From Euryarchaeota archaeon UBA220 (GTDB lineage: Archaea > Thermoplasmatota > Poseidoniia > Poseidoniales > Thalassarchaeaceae): a stretch of DNA of 6,564 nucleotides. Made by a program: the position numbers and the translations under genes. The stretch's first letter is position 1. Each line of letters starts with the position of its first letter. Of the stretch, positions 1-5,554 are shown in pieces. Location: positions 1 through 6,564 of the forward strand of contig DAON01000021.1 in NCBI GenBank assembly GCA_002501885.1, written 5' to 3'. The notes under the pieces are model-generated. The model searched no databases, was not told the origin of the DNA, and saw only the letters and a program-made list of their open reading frames with translations.

Positions 1-473
1 CGATGAGGTACCGGGACGAAAATCATCTCAAAACCACAGTCTTCAGAGGGCTCAAAAACTTGCATTGCAGCAATTTCTGAGGCAGAGAATGGCACCATCA
101 TCTCTCGCTTACTCATCTCGGCGATGACTGATCTACTAGCAAATAATGGCATTTCGCTGACACCCATAACTTCCTTTCCAAACTGTCCAATCCCATCTAC
201 ATGCCCAATGTGTACATGAGTTAGACTCAAGCTATCCGGTCTGACAACCCCTTGTTTCCCCAAGGAATCGGCCCACAGTCTCATTTGATCGGGCAGCGCC
301 CTACTGGCTTCAATCAAATGCATACTTCCATCGGAACCCATAATCCCGCATGCGACAGGATGCCTACGTAGTATGGGATTGTCATGCGCGCCCATGCAAT
401 TTGAGCATGCACAGCCCGCATGGGGAACTCCTCCGTCCTGTGCAATTCCCAGCACCGTGAGGGTGACGCCCAT
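1..473 (-). CDS. PqqB-like metallo-beta-lactamase-fold hydrolase (5' part, runs off left edge)
   Basis: The reverse strand reads open from an ATG at 473 to the window edge, giving 157 residues plus a partial arginine codon. The N-terminus (LGIAQDGGVPHAGCACSNC, residues 8-26) matches PqqB-like members of the metallo-beta-lactamase superfamily, which share a first beta strand followed by a Cys cluster; C21, C23 and C26 form CxCxxC, a structural zinc site in PqqB. The metal-site region is THVHIGHVDG (residues 85-94), so the usual HxHxDH reads HxHxGH with H86, H88 and H91. The fragment ends in VPHR, where relatives continue with a conserved acidic stretch. The family is hydrolytic or oxidoreductive with bound metal; the substrate cannot be told. 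A true PQQ role is unproven, since no other pqq gene is visible. An in-frame TGA at 491-489 leaves 473 as the only ATG start. No Shine-Dalgarno precedes it, so it may be leaderless. It is divergent from the oxoamine synthase gene. Confidence 0.85.
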   Translation of the reverse strand, partial: MGVTLTVLGIAQDGGVPHAGCACSNCMGAHDNPILRRHPVACGIMGSDGSMHLIEASRALPDQMRLWADSLGKQGVVRPDSLSLTHVHIGHVDGIGQFGKEVMGVSEMPLFASRSVIAEMSKREMMVPFSASEIAAMQVFEPSEDCGFEMIFVPVPH

Positions 474-566
474 AATGCTCGGCGAGGGTCATAGCGGATG
501 AAGCACACGCACTAGGGGAGAACTAACCTCCGATGGAGCAATGAACCTGAACTGACTCTGCGTGGC
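474..566. promoter_or_regulatory. Divergent promoter gap between the hydrolase and the oxoamine synthase operon
   Basis: This 93-bp gap separates two genes that start back to back, so it should contain both promoters. I see no convincing AT-rich TATA element about 25 bases upstream of either ATG and no Shine-Dalgarno before either start. A 4-bp GGAG/CTCC inverted pair at 517-531 is too short to call an operator. The role is inferred from gene orientation only. Confidence 0.5.
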
Positions 567-1745
567 ATGGCAGCCGATTTGTCGTGGATGCGCGAGCGTT
601 ACGAGGAGTTGCGCTCGCAAGGCCTCGACTGGGACCCTCCTGCATTACAGTCAGCAAGTGAGCCGCGTTGCATGATCGACGGACAAGAGATGATCATGCT
701 CTCCGCTAATAATTATCTCAATCTAGCAACTCACCCCAAAGTCGTCGAAGCATCGATTGAAGCGACACGCAAGTACGGCGCCGGCTCCGGCTCTGTTAGA
801 GCCATTGCTGGCACCTTGGATTTACATCTCGAGGCCGAGCGTCTCTGTGCACAGTTCAAGCAAGTAGAGTCCACGCTAATCTATTCGGCCGGATATACTG
901 CCAATGTTGGACTAATACCTACTCTTGTGCGTGGACCTGAGGATGTAATCATCTCCGACGAATTGAATCATGGCTCCATAATCGACGGAGTCAGGTTGAC
1001 CAAGGCATCCAGAGCAGTCTACCAACATAATGACATGGATGCATTAGAGAACATACTCAAGCAACACAAGGATAGCGATAGGAAATTGATCATCACCGAC
1101 GGGGTTTTCAGCATGGATGGCGATATCGCGCCTCTGGATGAAATTACTGAACTCGCCGAAGCACATGATGCGATGATATTCGTAGATGATTGTCATGGAG
1201 AAGGAGTTCTGGGCGGTGGCCGCGGAATAGTCGCTCACTTTGGCTTACAAGGAAGGGTAACCTTCGAGATAGGCTCTTACTCAAAGGCGTTAGGAGTTCA
1301 AGGAGGTATTGTGGCTGGTTCGGAAGATGTACGCAGACATGCACTCAACCATAGCCGCTCTTGGTTACTCTCAGGAAGCCAGCCCCCAGGTGTAGCAGCA
1401 GCACAGAAAGCCGCAGTAGAGGTTTTGATGACCGAGCCACAGCATGTCAAGAGACTATGGAGCAACACGGATTACTTCCGCAGTGAGCTAGAATCACTAG
1501 GCTTTGACACCGGCATGAGCGAGACACCAATTATCCCAGTGATGTGTGGAGAGAGTTCGCTGGCTCAAGAACTGTCATCAGCCCTCAGAGAACAAGGTGT
1601 AATGGTAGGGGCCATAGTTTTCCCAATGGTAGCACGCGACAAAGCGAGAGTTAGAACTCAGATTTCTGCTGGCCTATCGCGGGAAGATCTAGACGAGGTC
1701 CTATCCAAGTTTGATGCGTGTGGCCGAGAGCTGGGGTTGATTTGA
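567..1745 (+). CDS. kbl: Glycine C-acetyltransferase / alpha-oxoamine synthase family enzyme
   Basis: A 392-residue PLP-dependent fold-type I enzyme of the alpha-oxoamine synthase family (KBL, AONS/BioF, ALAS, SPT), close to the usual 390-400 residues. These cytosolic homodimers condense an amino acid with an acyl-CoA. Visible motifs: SANNYLNLA (46-54), GAGSGSVRAIAGT (71-83), the PLP-stacking His in ELNHGSI (H135), DGVFSMDGDIAPL (178-190), the PLP-nitrogen Asp and His in VDDCHGEGVLG (D207, H210), and the Schiff-base lysine in GSYSKALG (K240). The C-terminal small domain starts near residue 290. KBL takes glycine and acetyl-CoA in threonine breakdown; the S-Y-S-K context differs from the G-T-L-G-K of E. 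coli KBL, and AONS or a serine palmitoyltransferase-like activity cannot be excluded. No threonine dehydrogenase or bio gene is visible here. Met567 gives a normal N-terminus but has no Shine-Dalgarno. It heads an operon with the next two genes. Confidence 0.93.
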   Translation: MAADLSWMRERYEELRSQGLDWDPPALQSASEPRCMIDGQEMIMLSANNYLNLATHPKVVEASIEATRKYGAGSGSVRAIAGTLDLHLEAERLCAQFKQVESTLIYSAGYTANVGLIPTLVRGPEDVIISDELNHGSIIDGVRLTKASRAVYQHNDMDALENILKQHKDSDRKLIITDGVFSMDGDIAPLDEITELAEAHDAMIFVDDCHGEGVLGGGRGIVAHFGLQGRVTFEIGSYSKALGVQGGIVAGSEDVRRHALNHSRSWLLSGSQPPGVAAAQKAAVEVLMTEPQHVKRLWSNTDYFRSELESLGFDTGMSETPIIPVMCGESSLAQELSSALREQGVMVGAIVFPMVARDKARVRTQISAGLSREDLDEVLSKFDACGRELGLI

Positions 1746-1748
1746 GGA
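1744..1748 (+). promoter_or_regulatory. Shine-Dalgarno site for the 71-residue membrane protein
   Basis: GAGGA overlaps the TGA stop of the oxoamine synthase (1743-1745) and lies 6 nt before the ATG at 1755. It supports translation of this small ORF as a real gene, coupled to the upstream one. Confidence 0.7.
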
Positions 1749-1754
1749 ATTAAA

Positions 1755-1970
1755 ATGCAACAAGAGAGACGTGAGAAACTACTGGTACTCTGGTTACTGG
1801 CTTCGGCCTTTGGGATTATGTTCGCAGTCCTGTCTTGGGCGCAGGAGGCCAGTCTATTGCCGCCTGCAGACGAACTTGGTGCATGGAAGGGAGTAATTGC
1901 AGTAGTAACAGGACTGATTCTGTATTGGCTTGTGGCAAAGGACATCCCTGGAGGGCCGGGCGATGTCTGA
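1755..1970 (+). CDS. Small two-helix membrane protein, unknown function
   Basis: A 71-residue protein I do not recognise. It has a short charged N-terminus (residues 1-8, with R5, R6 and K8), a hydrophobic helix at about 9-28, a polar loop with Pro-Pro (31-43), a second helix at about 44-60 and a short hydrophilic tail ending PGGPGDV. Under the positive-inside rule the N-terminus and the tail would both be cytoplasmic, giving a hairpin. It lies 9 nt after the oxoamine synthase stop, has its own Shine-Dalgarno, and its stop overlaps the thioesterase start by 8 nt, so it is surely part of that operon. It may anchor or assist its neighbours at the membrane, but that is only inferred from position. 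Both helices run through intact reading frame with no sign of decay. Confidence 0.8.
   Translation: MQQERREKLLVLWLLASAFGIMFAVLSWAQEASLLPPADELGAWKGVIAVVTGLILYWLVAKDIPGGPGDV
1950..1954 (+). promoter_or_regulatory. Shine-Dalgarno site that fixes the thioesterase start
   Basis: GGAGG lies 8 nt before the ATG at 1963. It favours that start over an in-frame ATG 33 nt upstream (1930), which would add 11 residues that do not match the family and would lengthen the overlap with the preceding gene. Confidence 0.7.
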
Positions 1971-2394
1971 GCTGGGCCGCTGGCCGATTAAATGCGAAAT
2001 TCCAGTCCAATGGGGCGATTTAGACGCTTTGAATCATGTAAATCACACTAGGTTCCTTACTTGGATGGAAACGGCTAGAATGCACTACTTTATTGCCAGT
2101 GGATTCGATGAATTGCATAAATCACAAGGAATTGGACCAATTCTTGCAGGGCTCCAGGCAGACTATCTTTCTCCTGTGAGTTTCCCCGATACAGTCACAG
2201 TACATACTACAGTTACTCGCATAGGCAACTCATCCTTTGATATGGGCTACAAAATTACTAGCGATGCCAAGGGAGGAGAATTAGTTGCTACTGGAACTGT
2301 TTCGGGAGTAGTATTCGATTATGAGGCAGGCAAGAGCACAGCAATGCCCGATTCTCTCCGACAGAAAATCTACGAAATTGAAGCATCAGTCTGA
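1963..2394 (+). CDS. Hotdog-fold acyl-CoA thioesterase (4HBT/YbgC type)
   Basis: A 143-residue single hotdog domain of the 4-hydroxybenzoyl-CoA thioesterase/YbgC family, of typical length (about 130-150). The signature VQWGDLDALNHVNHTRFL (residues 15-32) is followed by the long central helix (WMETARMHYF). D21, the second Asp of GDLD, aligns with the catalytic Asp17 of 4-hydroxybenzoyl-CoA thioesterase. The following strands (FPDTVTVHTTVTRIG, 74-88, and about 109-119) complete the beta sheet. The reaction is hydrolysis of an acyl-CoA to free acid and CoA, in the cytosol as an oligomer; acyl specificity cannot be read from the sequence. It is the last gene of the operon, overlapping the membrane protein stop at its start and the converging four-helix gene by 9 nt at its end. 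Pairing with an acyl-CoA-consuming PLP enzyme suggests a shared acyl-CoA pool or removal of a stalled acyl-CoA. Confidence 0.92.
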   Translation: MSELGRWPIKCEIPVQWGDLDALNHVNHTRFLTWMETARMHYFIASGFDELHKSQGIGPILAGLQADYLSPVSFPDTVTVHTTVTRIGNSSFDMGYKITSDAKGGELVATGTVSGVVFDYEAGKSTAMPDSLRQKIYEIEASV

Positions 2395-3042
2395 CTGGCT
2401 CTCATCTACTACTTCTTCCAACTCATCATCTTCCGTAGCAATTACTTCTTCAGAGTCAGAGATATCAATTGTTCTAGTCATCCCATCGAAAGGTTGCAGC
2501 CCACGATCCAATCTATCGATAATTCTCCATCTCGGGGCATATGAGAGGTGTATGTACAGTGGCCCCGGCAGAACAAAGCATACCCAACCTGCAAAGATGG
2601 CGTAATCTGGAATCTCATTCATCATCGAGACCGAGATAATTGCCAGTCCGATGAAAGGAAAAGGGAATAGAAATCTTCTACGATTCTCCAGTCGTATTGG
2701 TGGGCGCTTTGATACTGATGCTATAATCGATGACGACCCACCTAGGAAGGAGCATAATGTGATTAACATGAGCGTCTGAATTCCCCAATCTCTTAGAGAA
2801 TCCATCACCGAAATATCGTCCACATTACCAAAATATGCGTATGGTAGCAATAGAGTCAGGCCCACTAGAAATCCATAGAATGAGCCGATGAATACAGGGT
2901 GTGAGGCATAGAGTGGGTAGCGCAGGAACAATTGGCTTAGACTGCCACCTTCCAGCATGTGACGGTGCTCCGAGTCCAACTCGTCCAACCTATCTCGCCA
3001 ATCGGTCACGACTACTACAGCAAACACACCTGTTTTCACCAT
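2386..3042 (-). CDS. Four-helix membrane protein with acidic C-terminal tail, unknown function
   Basis: A 218-residue protein I do not recognise. Predicted membrane segments lie at about 48-72, 87-110, 125-141 and 147-167. The loop between helices 2 and 3 (residues 111-124) has six Lys/Arg, and the stretch after helix 4 has R171, R173, R177 and R180, so by the positive-inside rule both ends are cytoplasmic. The last 28 residues (191-218) hold 13 Asp/Glu and no Lys/Arg. The soluble N-terminal part (13-40) is charged and probably helical. The ATG at 3042 gives a hydrophobic, valine-rich first 12 residues; a GTG at 3009 would start at TDWRDRLDEL and looks at least as natural. The stop lies inside the thioesterase gene (9-nt convergent overlap). 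An AT-rich element at 3070-3061 would suit leaderless transcription from 3042. Divergent from citrate synthase. Confidence 0.8.
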   Translation of the reverse strand: MVKTGVFAVVVVTDWRDRLDELDSEHRHMLEGGSLSQLFLRYPLYASHPVFIGSFYGFLVGLTLLLPYAYFGNVDDISVMDSLRDWGIQTLMLITLCSFLGGSSSIIASVSKRPPIRLENRRRFLFPFPFIGLAIISVSMMNEIPDYAIFAGWVCFVLPGPLYIHLSYAPRWRIIDRLDRGLQPFDGMTRTIDISDSEEVIATEDDELEEVVDESQSD

Positions 3043-3060
3043 TCCGGGAGGAATTAAGCC

Positions 3061-3070
3061 TAATTTTCTA
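3061..3070 (-). promoter_or_regulatory. Candidate TATA box for the four-helix membrane protein
   Basis: On the reverse strand this reads TAGAAAATTA, the most AT-rich run in the gap, centred about 24 bases upstream of the ATG at 3042. That spacing suits an archaeal TATA box driving a leaderless transcript. It is a single match judged by eye. Confidence 0.35.
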
Positions 3071-3114
3071 CAAACAATCTAACTCAACGCACCCGGAAAT
3101 CATGAATCTACTGT

Positions 3115-3130
3115 CCGAAGAGTTATCATT
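3115..3130 (+). promoter_or_regulatory. Candidate BRE/TATA element for citrate synthase
   Basis: A purine-rich CCGAAGAG is followed by TTATCATT, 19-26 bases upstream of the ATG at 3149. This resembles an archaeal BRE plus TATA pair placed for a leaderless start, but the match is weak and the spacing a little short. Confidence 0.2.
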
Positions 3131-3148
3131 GACAACTCTCTAGGTCTA

Positions 3149-4333
3149 ATGCTAGGCGATAACATGGGTGACGATGACACACTATTCACCATATCTGAAG
3201 GGCATCTAGATACCGGTCTCCGTGGGATACCTGTGGGGACCTGTAAAACCTCATTCGTTGACCCGATTGAAGGAGTACACTATGTCGGCTATCCAGTAGG
3301 CGACTTGGCCAATCTGGAAGAAGAGGATGTAATTTATCTCCTGATGAACAAGAGGTTGCCGACAGAGGAGGAATCAGCAGCGTTTAGAGCCGAATTAGCC
3401 CATCGTGCAGAAGAGATGCCAACGGGCGCACTCAGAGTGCTGGAATCTCTAACTCCTGGTAGTGGCCACCCAATGGACTGGTTGGCTATCGGCATAATGG
3501 CTCTCGGGGCGGCCGACTCATCCGGAGATGCTAGGTCAGACTCGATGAACCTGATAGCCCGTATGCCTGAGTTGATGGCTAGGCTATTCCTGCTTAGGGG
3601 CGGCAAGCCAGAAGAACTCAGGCCACGCAAACCTGAGTTGGGTCTAGTTGAGAACTTTGTACACATGCTAGGCATAGAGGGCGCAGAAGCAGAGAGGATG
3701 GAACGTGTTCTGAGATTCTTCTTCATTCTACACATGGATCATGGCGGCGGCAACCTGTCGACATTCTCAGGCAAAGCGGTTGCGTCCGGCCGTGCCTCTG
3801 TATACGCATCAATTGCGAGTGCGATGAATGCCTTGTCAGGGCCTCTTCACGGCAGGGCCAACCAAGCATGCTTGGAATTTGTACAGCGCATCGGAACATC
3901 CGATCCAGCCGAAATTGAGGAGTTTGTTCGTTCTGAACTGGCTGCTAGGAGACCAATCTATGGATTTGGACACGGAGTGCTCAGGGCCGAAGACCCTAGG
4001 GCGCGTTTGTTGATTGAACTCGGCTCAGAGATTTGCCCTGAGGATGAGAACTACAAGACCGTGACAGCCTTGAGAGAAATCGTCCCTCCCATTCTCAAGG
4101 AAATTCCGAAAATCAGTAATCCATATCCAAATGTCGATTTAGCCAGTGGCAGTCTATTGCACTCGGTTGGATTCCGTAAGCCGGATTACTACACTACTTT
4201 CTTTGGTTGGGCCAGAGTAGCTGGAATCTGTGCCCAGATTCTCGATGAGAGAAGCGCTAGAGGTGGTAGAGGAACTCCAATCTACAGGCCCAAGTACATC
4301 CCTCGGGAACAGCCTCATCAGCGCCTAGAGTAG
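3149..4333 (+). CDS. gltA: Citrate synthase, eukaryote/mitochondrial-like class
   Basis: A 394-residue citrate synthase, condensing acetyl-CoA and oxaloacetate to citrate as the entry to the TCA cycle. All active-site residues known from the pig heart enzyme have counterparts: H198 in HMDHGGGN (pig H238), H234 in GPLHGRANQ (H274), H275 in GFGHGVLR (H320), R284 in EDPR (R329), D330 in NPYPNVD (D375), R356 in GWARVAG (R401) and R380 in YRPK (R421, from the partner subunit). DHGGGN, AMNALSGPLHGRANQ, GHGVLR, the Ala-Gln pair after GI (A362-Q363) and the terminal RPK resemble mitochondrial enzymes rather than the bacterial/archaeal form with GW-AH near the C-terminus. The N-terminus lacks the leading helical region of the pig enzyme. 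Met1 (3149) or Met6 (3164, MGDDD) could be the start; neither has a good Shine-Dalgarno. The stop directly abuts that of the phosphodiesterase gene. Confidence 0.95.
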   Translation: MLGDNMGDDDTLFTISEGHLDTGLRGIPVGTCKTSFVDPIEGVHYVGYPVGDLANLEEEDVIYLLMNKRLPTEEESAAFRAELAHRAEEMPTGALRVLESLTPGSGHPMDWLAIGIMALGAADSSGDARSDSMNLIARMPELMARLFLLRGGKPEELRPRKPELGLVENFVHMLGIEGAEAERMERVLRFFFILHMDHGGGNLSTFSGKAVASGRASVYASIASAMNALSGPLHGRANQACLEFVQRIGTSDPAEIEEFVRSELAARRPIYGFGHGVLRAEDPRARLLIELGSEICPEDENYKTVTALREIVPPILKEIPKISNPYPNVDLASGSLLHSVGFRKPDYYTTFFGWARVAGICAQILDERSARGGRGTPIYRPKYIPREQPHQRLE

Positions 4334-5452
4334 TCAGCCTGTTCCATAGGTACGGCCAGAACCTCTGTGCCCGATGATCCTAGATACCTCCCAAGGCATA
4401 CTCGATTCATATGAATCAGACATAAGAGTCTCGATATCCCTCTCCCAAAGCCACTTTTTCCTCCAATAATTCAGGAATTCCCTCTTGTCATTATCTGACA
4501 ACTCCGGCCAAGGAGCGACTTCACGCTGCAACTCCGAGATTACTGATGCGTGATGCTCAATCGCAGCAGAATCAAGCTTGTTCTGATGCTCCAAATTCAA
4601 TGGTTGAGTGGCAGGCCTAAGCCACCTAGCTTCACCTGTAGGTAATGTAGTGACTTCAGGTGACAACTCATCCGAGATTGCAGTCAATCCGGCATCCATG
4701 AGGGCGCGTTCTACACGGAGTTTTGCGGGCCAGACGAATACCGGAAAACCTTCCCTTTTTCGGGTCAAATTTGCCAACTGCCTCCCATGCAGTCCGACTG
4801 TTGTTCCCACAGTCAGGTGGCGCTTTGCACCGTCGAGATAGTGTAATGCGGCCGGCAGCATTGGAGCACCTAAATTTCTCTGCAATCGCATTAATCTGGG
4901 AAGAGAAAGGGCGATGAAGTGAGGTGTAGCGAAAACTCGCTTGACAAAGCTACTGCCCCAAGGTCTGAGGTAGGGAACTAGTCTCGCGAAGCGTAACTTA
5001 CTGCCAGCTCTTTCGGCCGCCTTCAACAATCTTGGCTCAAATGAATAAACCACAGTACTTGATTCGCCTATACCCATAGGCTCTAGTGATTCGTCAACCA
5101 ATTCAATCATCTTGCGCATGTGTTCTGTTCTAGCCTCTCCAGACATCAACCATCCAGTCTTGCCACTACTGGGGTGAGGAATCTTGAGTTCTATGCATGC
5201 GAATCTACCACCTTCTAGCCAAGGATTGGTAAAACTCGGTTCAGCAAGCATCTCATCGAAAGTGCATACATGGCTAGGCATCGACAGAGAGTCCTCGCAT
5301 TCAGGAAATCTTCCATCTGCCGTTTTGGTATCGTGATATGCCACTAATTCCTCGTCTGCAGACATTCTGAGATCCAATTCAACTCCGTCGGAAAATTGCA
5401 TTCCGTGAACCAGAGCAGCGAGCGAGTTCTCAGGCGGCTGTTGCCATGCCAT
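4334..5452 (-). CDS. Glycerophosphodiester phosphodiesterase-like protein, apparently circularly permuted
   Basis: A 372-residue protein of the GDPD TIM-barrel family, which hydrolyses glycerophosphodiesters to an alcohol and glycerol phosphate using a divalent metal. Motifs: PPENSLAAL (6-14), DGVELDLRMSADEELVAYHD (22-41, with metal ligands E25 and D27 and catalytic H40), CIELK (E88, K90), VVYSFEP (134-140), FPVFVWPAK (236-244) and the last barrel strand GLTAISDELSPEV (255-267). The HRG motif that should come before PEN, with the other catalytic His and Arg, is absent at the N-terminus. Instead RIIGHRGSGRTYGTG forms the extreme C-terminus (358-372), giving H362 and R363, after a roughly 90-residue Trp-rich linker (268-357) that I do not recognise. 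This order fits a circular permutation. No signal peptide or membrane helix is seen, so it is probably cytosolic. The ATG at 5452 is the first in frame; the frame stays open upstream to a TAA at 5503-5501. Confidence 0.85.
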   Translation of the reverse strand: MAWQQPPENSLAALVHGMQFSDGVELDLRMSADEELVAYHDTKTADGRFPECEDSLSMPSHVCTFDEMLAEPSFTNPWLEGGRFACIELKIPHPSSGKTGWLMSGEARTEHMRKMIELVDESLEPMGIGESSTVVYSFEPRLLKAAERAGSKLRFARLVPYLRPWGSSFVKRVFATPHFIALSLPRLMRLQRNLGAPMLPAALHYLDGAKRHLTVGTTVGLHGRQLANLTRKREGFPVFVWPAKLRVERALMDAGLTAISDELSPEVTTLPTGEARWLRPATQPLNLEHQNKLDSAAIEHHASVISELQREVAPWPELSDNDKREFLNYWRKKWLWERDIETLMSDSYESSMPWEVSRIIGHRGSGRTYGTG

Positions 5453-5554
5453 AGCTCCACGAGACGAATCAGGTCCAATAATGCACGGACGGCGATTCAG
5501 TTAGCAGCCCCAATGCTCAAACCCTTGTTCTCTCACCGCGCCGTAGGTATAACC
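5453..5554. promoter_or_regulatory. Divergent promoter gap between the phosphodiesterase and transporter genes
   Basis: This 102-bp gap separates two genes that start back to back and must serve both. On the reverse strand CATTATTGG (5483-5475) lies 23-31 bases upstream of the ATG at 5452 and is a weak TATA candidate. No Shine-Dalgarno precedes either ATG. The phosphodiesterase frame is also open across 5453-5500, so part of this gap could be coding if a non-ATG start were used. Confidence 0.4.

Noticed and set aside
314..508. 64-codon reverse-strand frame over the hydrolase 5' end
   Set aside because: It overlaps the PqqB-like gene in another frame and its translation shows no family features, while the overlapping frame has clear motifs.
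1930..1962. Longer thioesterase start at 1930
   Set aside because: The added residues do not resemble the family N-terminus, and GGAGG 8 nt before 1963 marks the downstream ATG.
2321..2605. 94-codon forward frame across the thioesterase end
   Set aside because: It is serine-rich low-complexity sequence antisense to the four-helix membrane gene, with no domain and no ribosome binding site seen.
3041..3054. ATTCC/GGAAT inverted repeat next to the membrane protein start, and a forward GGAGG at 3047-3051
   Set aside because: The stem is only 5 bp, and no forward start codon lies at a useful distance from the GGAGG.
3334..3735. 133-codon reverse-strand frame inside citrate synthase
   Set aside because: It is fully antisense to a well-supported citrate synthase, and its translation has no recognisable family.
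4453..4457. T-run as a terminator for citrate synthase
   Set aside because: A five-T run about 120 nt past the stop, inside the opposing gene, is too common to call without transcript data.
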